Positions 1 to 8,843 of a DNA stretch of 64,000 bases are shown here, piece by piece; within the stretch, counting starts at the first letter, position 1; each line of letters opens with the position of its first letter. The stretch is from positions 496,001 through 560,000 of the forward strand of contig NZ_AP025018.1 in NCBI RefSeq assembly GCF_019977735.1, in the 5' to 3' direction. This DNA is from Calothrix sp. PCC 7716 (GTDB taxonomy: Bacteria; Cyanobacteriota; Cyanobacteriia; Cyanobacteriales; Nostocaceae). Made by a program: the position numbers and the translations under genes. The notes beneath the pieces are model-generated. The model had not been told where the DNA came from and ran no database searches. It saw nothing but the letters and a program-made list of their open reading frames with translations.

Positions 1-29
1 TATGAACTGCTATTAGAGGAGAATCACCT

Positions 30-959
30 TTGAACCAAGCCACTCTACACCAGTTAAAGGTGTTCGAGGCAGCGGCACGTCACGGTAGCTTTACCCGTGC
101 TGCTGAAGAACTATTTTTGACGCAACCGACTGTTTCGATGCAAATAAAACAACTTACCAAATCGGTTGGGTTGCCTTTATTTGAGCAGGTTGGCAAACGC
201 TTGTATTTGACTGAGGCAGGAAGAGAGTTATTTGCGACTTGCCGTCAAATTTTTGATACTATAGCTCAATTTGAGATGAAGGTTGCGGACTTAAAAGGTC
301 TGAAACAAGGGCAATTGCGCTTGGCTGTAATTACTACTGCAAAGTATTTTATCCCCCGCCTTCTTGGTCCATTTTGTCAATTATACCCAGGTATAGATAT
401 TGCATTACAGGTAACAAATCACGAGGGTATTCTCGAACGCATGAGCGCGAACCTCGATGATTTATACATCTTGAGCCAAGTGCCTGAGCATATGGACGTT
501 AACTACCAACCATTCCTAGAAAATCCAATGGTTGTTGTGGCGCCAATAAATCATCGACTAGCGAAGGAGAAAAACATTTCCATCCAGCAGCTAGAAGACG
601 AACCGTTTATTATGCGTGAACCAGGTTCGGGAACTCGTCGTTCTATCCAAAAATTATTTGACGAACACAATATTAGCGTGAAAGTCAAATTAGAGTTGGG
701 AAGTAACGAAGCGATAAAACAAGCAATTGCAGGTGGTTTAGGAATCTCAGTACTCTCGCGTCACACCTTGCTACCAGACCTAGCAGACTTGACGATTTTG
801 GATGTTGAGCATTTCCCTATTAAACGCGATTGGTATATGGTTTATCCCAATGGCAAACAACTGTCAATTGTCGCGCGCACTTATTGCGAGTACCTTTTGG
901 ATGCAGCCAAGCAATTTGGTCAAAAAACTATTGGAGTTTATGCCGAAGCCGAAAGATAA
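30..959 (+). CDS. LysR-family transcriptional regulator (RbcR/CmpR-like)
   Basis: A 309-residue LysR-type DNA-binding regulator. The N-terminal winged helix-turn-helix covers about residues 5-65 (LKVFEAAARHGSFTRAAEEL, then TQPTVSMQIKQL), followed by a periplasmic-binding-protein-like effector domain to about residue 295. Overall similarity is to the cyanobacterial RbcR/CmpR/NtcB group, which control carbon- or nitrogen-assimilation genes; the target here is unknown. The start is a TTG at 30, chosen because AGAGGAG lies a few bases upstream and the family's usual N-terminus follows directly. No divergent partner gene is visible because the window begins 29 bases upstream. A hairpin terminator follows the gene. 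Family assignment is firm; the regulon is not. Confidence 0.93.
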   Translation: MNQATLHQLKVFEAAARHGSFTRAAEELFLTQPTVSMQIKQLTKSVGLPLFEQVGKRLYLTEAGRELFATCRQIFDTIAQFEMKVADLKGLKQGQLRLAVITTAKYFIPRLLGPFCQLYPGIDIALQVTNHEGILERMSANLDDLYILSQVPEHMDVNYQPFLENPMVVVAPINHRLAKEKNISIQQLEDEPFIMREPGSGTRRSIQKLFDEHNISVKVKLELGSNEAIKQAIAGGLGISVLSRHTLLPDLADLTILDVEHFPIKRDWYMVYPNGKQLSIVARTYCEYLLDAAKQFGQKTIGVYAEAER

Positions 960-1005
960 ACTTTAATTGGCACTGCTTGATAATGGTATACATGTCGCTA
1001 TATAT

Positions 1006-1031
1006 CGCCATGCGGATGGCGCCGTCTTTTT
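1006..1031 (+). terminator. Intrinsic terminator after the LysR gene
   Basis: Perfect 6-bp stem CGCCAT/ATGGCG around a GCGG tetraloop, followed within a few bases by five T residues. It lies about 45 bases past the LysR stop and would end that transcript before the next gene. Confidence 0.7.
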
Positions 1032-1167
1032 GTACTATAAAAGCAATAATTGCCTGAAGTACACAGAAAAACGCCATCCAACCGTTTAATCCAATTTTAC
1101 CGAAGAGCTAAATTTCGATGCGCGGAATAAAATGCTATAGTCAGTAACCCATAAGGATTTATTAGTT

Positions 1168-2790
1168 GTGGTTAATTCTGAGGCGCTATGCCCAAGCCAA
1201 ATTATCGACACTGAAATTATAGCAGTTACAGTTTACACAGACCAAGCTCTGGTAACACGTCAAGGGAAAATTGAACTATTCGGAAAAGAGCGAGAATTAG
1301 TTATTAATAATGTACCAGTTACGCTCGACACCGAATCGGTACGAGTTGGAGGTAGAGGTCGAATAGTCGTAAAAGTTGGCAATGTGAATGTAGAGCGTGT
1401 TTACGCGACTGAACCATTAGTTGCGCGCGTTGCCCAAATTACCACTCATATTGAGCAATTAGAATCAGAATTGAGTTATGTACAAGCGCAACTCGATGGT
1501 TTAGCACTGCAAACGCGCTTTATTGAAGGATTACGCGAAAAAACCGAAGAACCATTTGCCCAAAGTCTATCGCGAAAAAATCTAAGTTTAAGCGAAACCC
1601 TAGATTTTGTGAATTTTCTTGGTAGTCAATATACCGAATATGGTATTGCTACAAGAGACAGCCAAAACCGCAAACAAGAAATTGACAAAGAATTACAAGC
1701 ATTAAAGCAACAACTTCGTCAAATTCAAACCCCACTACCAAAAGAAAGTTTTAAATTAACAGTAGATATTGAACCTGCGGGTGCAGGAGAATTTGAGTTA
1801 GAAGTAACTTATGTAGTTAAACGCGCTGCATGGGCACCATTGTACGATATGCGTGTTAACAGTACAAATAAAACCCTTAGTCTTAATTACATCGCCGAAG
1901 TTACACAAAACACAGGTGAAGATTGGAATAATGTCGCACTAACTTTATCAACAGCTAAACCAGGACTAGGAACACTGCCACCAAAATTAGAACCCTGGTA
2001 TGTAGGAATACGTGAACCACGAATAATGCCAAGTCCAGCAATGTTAGTACCAGAGAATGCCAGAATGGTAAGGCGCCGCGCGTATAATTTAGAGTTCAAA
2101 GATGATGACGACTCGGAGCAAGAAGATAATTATATAGAAGCAGAAATAGAAAAAGCTGAAGTTTCTACAGAAGGAAGCGTTGTTTCGTTTAAATTAAATA
2201 CCAGTACTAATATACCCAATGATGGGGCGCCGCATAAAGCAACAATTTTTAACAATGATTTTCCCATTCATTTTAGTTATATAGCAATGCCACGTTTGGT
2301 CAGCTTTGCTTATTTACAAGCTACCGTCAAAAATCCTACGGGAGGCGCCACCTTGTTACCAGGTAAAGCCAATATCTTTCGTGATAATGTATTTGTAGGC
2401 ACAGCGCAATTAACGAATGTGGCGCCGGGACAAGAATTTCAAGTCAACTTAGGTATTGACGAAAGCATAAAAATAGAGCGTGACTTGGTAGAACGACAAG
2501 TAGATAAAAAGCTAATTGGCAGTAACCGTAAAATTACTTATGCATATCGGCTAATTCTGACTAACTTACTTAGTCAAGAAGCAAATTTAAAACTAAGTGA
2601 GCAAATTCCAAAAAGTAGACACGAACAAATTAAAATTTATCTTAACCGTTGTAACCCACAAATTCAGCTTGGTGAAATGGGTATATTAGAATGGGAACTC
2701 AGAATGGCGCCGCAATCTAAGCAAGAATTATATTACCAATTCATTATCGAGTATCCACCAAATTTAGATATTGTTGGATTAAATATTTAA
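1168..2790 (+). CDS. MuiA-like protein (DUF4140/DUF4139)
   Basis: A 540-residue protein of the 'mucoidy inhibitor MuiA' family. An N-terminal DUF4140-like segment (about 15-110, starting VTVYTDQALVTRQGKIEL) leads into a predicted coiled coil (about 95-195, rich in E, Q, L) and a C-terminal DUF4139 beta-rich domain (about 205-535, with YVVKRAAWAPLYDMRV and the ending EYPPNLDIVGLNI). No signal peptide or membrane segment is visible. The biochemical function of this family is not established; the name comes from a screen in Pseudomonas. The start is GTG at 1168 with AAGGA about 10 bases upstream. It is flanked by terminators or repeats and looks monocistronic. Confidence 0.85.
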   Translation: MVNSEALCPSQIIDTEIIAVTVYTDQALVTRQGKIELFGKERELVINNVPVTLDTESVRVGGRGRIVVKVGNVNVERVYATEPLVARVAQITTHIEQLESELSYVQAQLDGLALQTRFIEGLREKTEEPFAQSLSRKNLSLSETLDFVNFLGSQYTEYGIATRDSQNRKQEIDKELQALKQQLRQIQTPLPKESFKLTVDIEPAGAGEFELEVTYVVKRAAWAPLYDMRVNSTNKTLSLNYIAEVTQNTGEDWNNVALTLSTAKPGLGTLPPKLEPWYVGIREPRIMPSPAMLVPENARMVRRRAYNLEFKDDDDSEQEDNYIEAEIEKAEVSTEGSVVSFKLNTSTNIPNDGAPHKATIFNNDFPIHFSYIAMPRLVSFAYLQATVKNPTGGATLLPGKANIFRDNVFVGTAQLTNVAPGQEFQVNLGIDESIKIERDLVERQVDKKLIGSNRKITYAYRLILTNLLSQEANLKLSEQIPKSRHEQIKIYLNRCNPQIQLGEMGILEWELRMAPQSKQELYYQFIIEYPPNLDIVGLNI

Positions 2791-2800
2791 AATGTGATCC

Positions 2801-2976
2801 CCCCAACCCCCCTTAATAAGGGGGGCTTTAAATCCTCTTTTTCCCCCTTAATAAGGGGGGCTTTAAATCCTCTTTTTCCCCCTTAATAAGGGGGGCTTTA
2901 AATCCTCTTTTTCCCCCCTTATTAAGGGGGGCTTTAAATCCTCTTTTTCCCCCCTTATTAAGGGGGGTTAGGGGGG
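2801..2976. repeat. Tandem array of CCCCCCTTAATAAGGGGGG palindromes
   Basis: Five palindromic cores of the type CCCCCTTAATAAGGGGG (the last two in the TTATTAAG orientation) are separated by an identical spacer, CTTTAAATCCTCTTTTT, giving a period of about 35 bases. The outer ends read CCCCCCAACCCCCC and its complement. The array lies between two convergent genes (stops at 2790 and 2980). A single unit of the same family is at about 47,632-47,718. The hairpins could act as bidirectional terminators; they look like a mobile or amplifying short repeat rather than a CRISPR, because the spacers are identical. Confidence 0.9.
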
Positions 2977-2979
2977 ATT

Positions 2980-4329
2980 TTAACATCTATAAGCCAAAAA
3001 TGGAATCAACATTTCCGCATGACTCAAACCACCATGAATTCCAACAGGATAATGTTGTGTATCATTCTCAAAACTAACCCAATCACCTTTGGGAATAATT
3101 ATCGCATCACCCAAACGGTTATAACTTAATTCACTTAACTCATTTCCTGGTAATCCCAATAAACCTAATTCTATAGCTTCAGCTTTCGACAAAAGTAAAA
3201 ATTCTTCAGCTAAATTTTCTTGCACATAATCATAAACTTCTTTTTCTTTACCTTTGTGAATATACAAATAGCGTGCTTGAGTTCCTCCTGTAAACGGAGC
3301 AGACAAGTTTTTATTTAAAATTGGGTGATGGTTCAACCAAGTTATTTTATCTGGATGAACCGCGCGCTGTCCGTGGTCTGCTGTAATAAGTAATACAGTA
3401 TCATTACGTCCTGCTAACGGCGCCAATACTTCACGGTAAAGTGAAAAATCAATACTAGCTACTTCTGCCCGGTAGTTTTGACTTAGCGGTTGATAACAAT
3501 GGGCAAAAGTATCAATTTCAGGAATATATAAATAAGTAAAGCTTTTGACATTAGGTGTTTTGCTTGTTAAACGCTGACGCAACTGAGAAAAAGCATCAGC
3601 AGGAGTTCGATAGCCAAAAAAGCTATTGAGCAGAGCATTACTACCAGCACTGGTAAAACGACTAATACTTGTGTTTTGAAATTTATGGAAATTAATAATT
3701 TCAACATCTACACCTGACTTTTCCATCAACACGTAGATATTAGGCATTGGTAAAAGTGTATCAGGGTTAAGTTGAGAATCTAAATAAGGCGCCGATGTTG
3801 GTGTAAAGCTAGGACGAAAACCAATTAAATTTACTAAACTACCAACTTCTTGAAAGTATATATGAGTATTAATTAAACCATGTAGAGCAGGCGCCTGTGC
3901 GGTAGCAGCAGAAGTTAATGCTGTAACAGTTGTACTTGGAAACACAGAAGTAGCGGGCATAAAAAAAGCCTGCGGTGAATTGCAGGCTTGGGTTAAGCTT
4001 GGTATTACACCTTCACTGCTTAACGTTCGGAACTGTTCGTAACCAAAAGCATCTAAAATAATTAATACTACATGATTGATAGGCGCCTGTTGTTGCCAGC
4101 TATGCCAAGCATCTGTTAATGATTTAATCGCTAAAAGTTTAGGATTAAAAGGTGTTACAGTTTTGTGTGCATTTAGTACATAAGGTTCACACAACCATTC
4201 AAGCGTTAAAGCTGCAATATTAGAAAGTCCTAGTCCATCGTAACTAGGCTTTAACATATTAGGCGCCAGTGCTTCTGGTATTTGTTGTCGTTGTATAAGA
4301 GCTTGTTCTACCGCAGTTATGTTATTCAT
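2980..4329 (-). CDS. Alkaline-phosphatase-superfamily phosphodiesterase
   Basis: A 449-residue member of the type I phosphodiesterase/nucleotide pyrophosphatase branch of the alkaline phosphatase superfamily. The metal-binding Asp sits in LIILDAFGYEQF (D93), the probable nucleophile in VFPSTTVTALTS (T133/T134), and a second metal site in LLITADHGQ near residue 318, with a final metal-binding His likely in VGIHGGLSHAEM near the C-terminus. No signal peptide is evident, so the enzyme is probably cytoplasmic; the substrate is unknown. The stop lies at the edge of the palindrome array. Family call is strong, substrate unassigned. Confidence 0.85.
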   Translation of the reverse strand: MNNITAVEQALIQRQQIPEALAPNMLKPSYDGLGLSNIAALTLEWLCEPYVLNAHKTVTPFNPKLLAIKSLTDAWHSWQQQAPINHVVLIILDAFGYEQFRTLSSEGVIPSLTQACNSPQAFFMPATSVFPSTTVTALTSAATAQAPALHGLINTHIYFQEVGSLVNLIGFRPSFTPTSAPYLDSQLNPDTLLPMPNIYVLMEKSGVDVEIINFHKFQNTSISRFTSAGSNALLNSFFGYRTPADAFSQLRQRLTSKTPNVKSFTYLYIPEIDTFAHCYQPLSQNYRAEVASIDFSLYREVLAPLAGRNDTVLLITADHGQRAVHPDKITWLNHHPILNKNLSAPFTGGTQARYLYIHKGKEKEVYDYVQENLAEEFLLLSKAEAIELGLLGLPGNELSELSYNRLGDAIIIPKGDWVSFENDTQHYPVGIHGGLSHAEMLIPFLAYRC

Positions 4330-4402
4330 GGTTGTTTACTCTACCCTGCACCGTATATTCTAACTTCTATACATTTGTATTATACGCTATACGCGAGTTA
4401 AT

Positions 4403-4491
4403 CTTGTGGAGTGTCTTGTGAAGTGGGCATCCTTGCCCGCCTTAATAATAGAATAGTACTAGGACGGGGCTTGCGATGCCCGTTCCACAAG
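4403..4491. repeat. Dispersed GGGCATCC-TTGCCC inverted repeat
   Basis: An imperfect long inverted repeat beginning CTTGTGGA...GTGGGCATCCTTGCCCGCC and ending GGACGGGGC...GATGCCCGTTCCACAAG. Shorter relatives occur at 11,821-11,850, 24,461-24,485, 29,993-30,017, 43,669-43,696, 55,747-55,790, 58,213-58,242 and 62,901-62,963. All are intergenic or at gene 3' ends. This copy lies upstream of the VOC-like gene. Confidence 0.8.
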
Positions 4492-4562
4492 AAAAGTTTG
4501 AAATAATCTGAAATACCTCTTTGTGAAACTGTAGTCAAAGCTACTAAACATAGAGGTACATT

Positions 4563-5039
4563 ATGATTCATCATATTTCGATTTCCGCTCGCAACCCTGA
4601 ACGTGTGGCACAAGCTTTAGCTGAGGTAATGAAAGCAATAGTTGCACCGTTCCCACCTCATCCAGGTAGTTATTTTGTTTTACCACAAGATAATTATGGA
4701 ACGGCAATTGAAGTTTATCCTATTGGTTCTGAGCTTTTGCCAGGTGAAGGAAATTTATCATGTCAGTTTGCAATAAATGATAACGCTTCTCAATTTACTG
4801 CTACTCATGCAGCAATTTCTGTACCTACGAGTCAAGCAGAAATTGAGCAGATTGCAGAACGCGAAGGTTGGCGTGTAGTACGTTGTAATAGAGATGGTAT
4901 TTTTGATGTTATCGAGTTTTGGGTAGAAAATCGATTAATGATAGAATTTTTGACTCCAGAAATGGCATCTCAATATTTAGCGTTTGTAACAAATCCAGAA
5001 ATAATCAAGTCATTTATGCAGGCGCCTGCACTTGCATAA
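4563..5039 (+). CDS. VOC/glyoxalase-like hypothetical protein
   Basis: A 158-residue soluble protein that starts MIHHISISARNPERVAQALA, which matches the first beta-alpha unit of vicinal-oxygen-chelate (glyoxalase/dioxygenase) folds, with His3/His4 as a possible metal ligand. The middle part (GTAIEVYPIGSELLPGEGNL) resembles the central strands of the fold. A complete metal-binding set cannot be confirmed by eye, so enzymatic activity is uncertain. It ends eight bases inside the longest frame of the aldo/keto reductase that follows, and the two may be cotranscribed. Confidence 0.6.
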   Translation: MIHHISISARNPERVAQALAEVMKAIVAPFPPHPGSYFVLPQDNYGTAIEVYPIGSELLPGEGNLSCQFAINDNASQFTATHAAISVPTSQAEIEQIAEREGWRVVRCNRDGIFDVIEFWVENRLMIEFLTPEMASQYLAFVTNPEIIKSFMQAPALA

Positions 5040-5097
5040 GTGGTATTGGGTTAAGATGAGCGATGGTTACATTTACCGTCGATTATCTAAAACACTT

Positions 5098-6132
5098 ATG
5101 AAGTATAACCAACTGGGTGACAGCGACCTGAAGGTTTCTGAAATTTGCCTCGGTACAATGACCTTTGGGCAACAGAATACTTTAGAAGAAGCACATCAGC
5201 AGTTAGATGTTGCAGTTTCACAAGGTGTAAACTTTATTGATACTGCTGAGATGTACCCAGTTCCACCTCGTGCAGAAACTTATAGTAAGACAGAAACTTA
5301 CATTGGGGAGTGGTTAAAAAATCAACAACGTGACAAACTTATTATTGCCACAAAAATGGTCGGAAGAGGAAGGCGTAAGTGGGTGCGCGATGGTAATGTT
5401 GGTGTAGACCGTAAAAATATTACTGAAGCTATTGAAGCAAGTCTCAAAAGACTGCAAACCGATTACATCGACCTTTACCAAATCCACTGGCCCGACCGTT
5501 ATGTACCTACATTTGGACAAACTGTATTTGATTATAAACAAGAGCGTGACTCTACTCCAATTGCAGAACAGTTAGAAGTTTTTGCCGAAATGATTAAACA
5601 AGGTAAAATACGCTCTGTCGGTTTGAGTAACGAAACTCCTTGGGGAGTATGCGAATTTAGTCATGCAGCCAAACAACTCAATTTACCCAAAGTAGTTTCT
5701 ATACAAAACGCTTATAATCTTATCAACCGAGTATTTGATTCAGCATTAGCCGAAGCATGTTACCGTGAAAACATCGGCTTACTTGCGTATAGTCCACTTG
5801 GTTTTGGAATGCTATCAGGTAAATATATAAATAAAAAACCTGAAAATTCTCGTCTTGCTTTATTTGAAGGGTTTGGACAGCGTTACAACAAACCAAATGT
5901 CAAAGAGGCAGTAAACGAATATATAAAGATAGCGAAAAAGTATAATTTAACTCCCATCAATTTAGCATTAGCCTTTGTACGTAATCGCTGGTTCGTTAGC
6001 AGTACAATTATAGGCGCCACAACATTAAAACAACTAAAAGAAAATCTAGCAAGCGTCAATATTAATTTAACTCCAGAAATTTTAGCAGAAATCGACGCAG
6101 TTCATACCCGTTATCCTAATCCGGCGCCGTAA
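5098..6132 (+). CDS. NADP-dependent aldo/keto reductase (Tas-like)
   Basis: A 344-residue aldo/keto reductase. The sequence starts MKYNQLGDSDLKVSEICLGT, has the AKR signature GVNFIDTAEMYPVP (catalytic Asp and Tyr), KLIIATKMVGRG (catalytic Lys) and DLYQIHWPDR (catalytic His), and ends with the cofactor-binding GATTLKQLKENLAS. Length and the YPVPPRAET segment match Escherichia coli Tas (346 residues). The frame is open upstream to 5032, but the ATG at 5098 gives the family's normal N-terminus, so it is preferred. The physiological substrate is unknown. It follows the VOC-like gene by 58 bases. Confidence 0.9.
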   Translation: MKYNQLGDSDLKVSEICLGTMTFGQQNTLEEAHQQLDVAVSQGVNFIDTAEMYPVPPRAETYSKTETYIGEWLKNQQRDKLIIATKMVGRGRRKWVRDGNVGVDRKNITEAIEASLKRLQTDYIDLYQIHWPDRYVPTFGQTVFDYKQERDSTPIAEQLEVFAEMIKQGKIRSVGLSNETPWGVCEFSHAAKQLNLPKVVSIQNAYNLINRVFDSALAEACYRENIGLLAYSPLGFGMLSGKYINKKPENSRLALFEGFGQRYNKPNVKEAVNEYIKIAKKYNLTPINLALAFVRNRWFVSSTIIGATTLKQLKENLASVNINLTPEILAEIDAVHTRYPNPAP

Positions 6133-6349
6133 CTCATATCTTGCACCTAACGGGAAAACCCGTACAAAGCCAATTAGAGAGAGTAAAATTATCACTGCAA
6201 CAAAACATTCGCACTTAGGTATGTAAAAGATATATTTTTAGCTATTGAATACCTAATTAATACTTATTTATTTCTGAAATTTTGATTTCATAACAGCGCC
6301 ATTGAATTGGGAAAATGGCATACAAGTATATTATTAAGAGTGAGTGATA

Positions 6350-6724
6350 ATGGATTTAATTTGCATTGTGGCGCCAAAACATGAGAAAAAGGGCGTTGAA
6401 ATATACGTAAAAATTCAGCAAGAAAAATGGTTTCACTTCTTAGGCGCGGGACAAAATCTAGTTTACACTTTGCTGTCATTGATGCCTTCTACTTACCAAC
6501 ACGAAAATCTCGAAGCTATGTTTGGGATGTTCGTGCGAAGCACAAGGTTATCCTCTACCTCAGCACAGTAAAAGTAAGTCACCCAGCGCGAAGAAGTCGA
6601 TTTTGATTGGGTCTATAAATGGTCAACTAAAAGTGTAATTCGTACTGCTCGTGGCCGTATCCCACGCGGAGATATTGTCTCAGCGTTCGTTGGGCGCCAA
6701 CCGTTTTTGCAAGTCCGAAGTTGA
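6350..6724 (+). pseudogene. Decayed hypothetical coding region (frameshifted)
   Basis: This gene-poor stretch (6133-6851) holds protein-like sequence in more than one plus-strand frame. One frame (6350-6571) reads MDLICIVAPKHEKKGVEIY onward; a second continues plausibly around 6440-6560 (FAVIDAFYLPTRKSRS, then YVWDVRAKHKVILYLS); a third ends at 6724 (VIRTARGRIPRGDIVSAFVG). The pattern fits a gene broken by frameshifts. No family is recognised. The remaining bases to 6851 show nothing identifiable. Confidence 0.35.
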
Positions 6725-6851
6725 CCGGGAGCAATGCGCGAGAAAGTCGGAAAGTTTAAGGCACTTAAAAACTTAATAAGCCTATACCACGGAAAACGGG
6801 GTATCTTATATCTTGCAGCGCGTAGATCTGTTACCCCAAATCCACTTTGGA

Positions 6852-7745
6852 TCATCGCTTTTGATAAGTTTTGGGTGTCATCCCTGTCATCTGACGGAAG
6901 ACTTTTGTTAGATGAGTTTGATTTGCAAAGCCACAATCTAGAGCAATGTCGCTAATTGAAATTGCTTGCTGTTTTAGTAATTGCTTGGCTCGTTCCACAC
7001 GTTGTTGCAGCAAATACTGATAGGGCGTAATTCCCACTGATTGCTTGAAGGATCGGCTAAAGTGGGATTCACTCATGTTGGCCAGGGTCGCCAAATCCAA
7101 GATCGATAAATCCTGCGCCAAATTCGCCTGCATGTAATCAATAACTCGCCTCAACTGTGATTGGGGAAATCCGTTGGCTTTGAACTCAAGCGAAGGTTTG
7201 CTAACTGCATAGTTCTGCACCAAACGAGCAGCAAGCGCTGTTCCCAATGACTCGCCATACAATCTGCTAGACATACAACCCGTTTGGATTTCCGTCTTGA
7301 GTGCAAGGGCTAGTTGCTGGATTACCGGATCATCGATCGAACATTGTGGAATCAGTTCTATTTCACGCTCCATTAATTCCTGAGTGGTTTGATTCAGCAA
7401 TGTTGGACAAATCGTAATCACCGAAAATTCGACTTCCTGATCCCAGTTTGTCCAGTGATTTAGAAATGCTGGGATAACATCTACGCGACCATTGCCATGA
7501 ACATAGTGTTTAAATTTGCCGTCCAAACAACGCTCTGCCTGAAAGCAGCTTTTGGGGTCTGCGAGCACCAGCGAATGTTGTAGAAGGCAATGCTCCACCG
7601 TTTCATGAGGAGGATGGCAGTAGTGGGTGAAGGTTAATCCTTTCCACCCGGTACGATAGCTATCGATCAGGGGTACTTGTGGAAGTACTCGCTTTGCGTC
7701 CTCCTGGTTTGCAAAGTCAATTGTGGAGATTGCAGGATTCACCAT
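6852..7745 (-). CDS. AraC-family transcriptional regulator
   Basis: A 297-residue regulator with an unclassified N-terminal ligand/cupin-like half (about 1-185) and a complete AraC-type double helix-turn-helix at about 195-295: LSILDLATLANMSESHFSRS, then the second helix-turn-helix ISDIALDCGFANQTHLTKVF and the family-end motif GMTPKTYQKR. It is divergent from two SnoaL-like genes that start 126 and 556 bases away and is a reasonable candidate for their regulator. The region is GC-richer than its neighbours and lacks the GGCGCC palindrome, which suggests transfer. Confidence 0.92.
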   Translation of the reverse strand: MVNPAISTIDFANQEDAKRVLPQVPLIDSYRTGWKGLTFTHYCHPPHETVEHCLLQHSLVLADPKSCFQAERCLDGKFKHYVHGNGRVDVIPAFLNHWTNWDQEVEFSVITICPTLLNQTTQELMEREIELIPQCSIDDPVIQQLALALKTEIQTGCMSSRLYGESLGTALAARLVQNYAVSKPSLEFKANGFPQSQLRRVIDYMQANLAQDLSILDLATLANMSESHFSRSFKQSVGITPYQYLLQQRVERAKQLLKQQAISISDIALDCGFANQTHLTKVFRQMTGMTPKTYQKR

Positions 7746-7870
7746 AGGCTTTGCTGAGTCAAGATGTCATATTCCAAGCAGGATTGGGATAATTTTAGCA
7801 GAATTGGATGAGACGGCAGGTTGATGACACCCCTATTGTAGGAGTGTCATCCATTTTCTTTACCGACATT

Positions 7871-8254
7871 ATGCCAAATCAACCTACATCAGAAATCGAG
7901 CTGCTACGTGCAGCCTACACAGCTTTCAATGCGCGTGACCTTGACGCCGCCCTCGCCCTTATGACTCCCGACGTGCATTGGCCGAGGGCGTTCAAAGGCG
8001 GTTTTGTCCGTGGGACAGAAGAAGTCCGTGCTTACTGGACGGAGCAGGGAGGCGAGATTGACGCACACGTCGAGCCGGTTGCCTTCAACCCGCAGGAGGA
8101 TGGGCAGATACTGGTCAAGGTCCATCAGGTTGTGCGCGATCTGGCTGGAGCTGTGCTTGCTGATGAGGACGTTGGTCACTGTTTTACCTTTAAGGATGGT
8201 TTGATTCAAGCTATGGAAATCTGTCTACTTGGATCTTCCGACCTCAGTACTTAG
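7871..8254 (+). CDS. SnoaL-like (NTF2-fold) protein, copy 1
   Basis: A 127-residue protein of the SnoaL-like/NTF2 fold: IELLRAAYTAFNARDLDAAL with LMTPDVHW is the typical first helix pair and strand of the family. The ATG at 7871 gives the family's N-terminus and matches the start of the paralogue at 8301; the frame is open back to 7808. Function of such stand-alone SnoaL-like proteins is usually unknown. It is a tandem duplicate of the next gene. Base composition is GC-rich. Confidence 0.75.
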   Translation: MPNQPTSEIELLRAAYTAFNARDLDAALALMTPDVHWPRAFKGGFVRGTEEVRAYWTEQGGEIDAHVEPVAFNPQEDGQILVKVHQVVRDLAGAVLADEDVGHCFTFKDGLIQAMEICLLGSSDLST

Positions 8255-8300
8255 GGATGCCCACGCACAATAACTGTCCCGTCGCCTTTACCTACAGCTT

Positions 8301-8678
8301 ATGCAAAATCCTGCACCAGAAATCGAGTTGCTACGCGCAGCGTATGCAGCCTTCAACGCGCGTGACGCTGATGCCACCCTCGCTCTCCTGACACCAGACG
8401 TGGCTTTGCCGAGGTTCAAAGGCGGTTTTGCCTATGGACATGAAGAAATCCGTGCTTACTGGGCGGAACTATGGAGTGAGATCGATCTGTATGATGAGCC
8501 GGTTGCCTTTCATTCTGAGGAGGGCGGACGGATTTTGGTCGATGTACACCAAGTCGTTCGTGATTTGACCGGAGCCATACTTGCTGATAAGCATATCGGT
8601 CATCGCTTCACCATTGAGCATGGCTTAATTCAAAGTATGGAAAACTGTCCACTTCCATCGTCCGGTCTCGTTGCCTAA
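8301..8678 (+). CDS. SnoaL-like (NTF2-fold) protein, copy 2
   Basis: A 125-residue paralogue of the preceding gene, 46 bases downstream. The two share the opening IELLRAAY-AFNARD and long conserved stretches such as FKGGF, RAYW and VHQVVRDL, and both end at a similar point, so this is a tandem gene duplication that has since diverged. Fold assignment as for copy 1; no catalytic function can be assigned. Confidence 0.75.
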   Translation: MQNPAPEIELLRAAYAAFNARDADATLALLTPDVALPRFKGGFAYGHEEIRAYWAELWSEIDLYDEPVAFHSEEGGRILVDVHQVVRDLTGAILADKHIGHRFTIEHGLIQSMENCPLPSSGLVA

Positions 8679-8843
8679 CAACGCCCATGCACACCGACCG
8701 TTGAGAGTCCATCGGTATACTAAAAAGGTTCTCTACGGCGGGTGATGGGCAACGTTATGATATCTCCGGCAACGTGACGAAAAGCGCAAACCCTTCAACC
8801 CCAATAAACCGCCAGTCGAGCGCCTTCACAATTTCCCCAGCGC

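Noticed and set aside
2801-2976. CRISPR array
   Set aside because: The intervals between palindromes are identical in sequence, and no cas genes are present.
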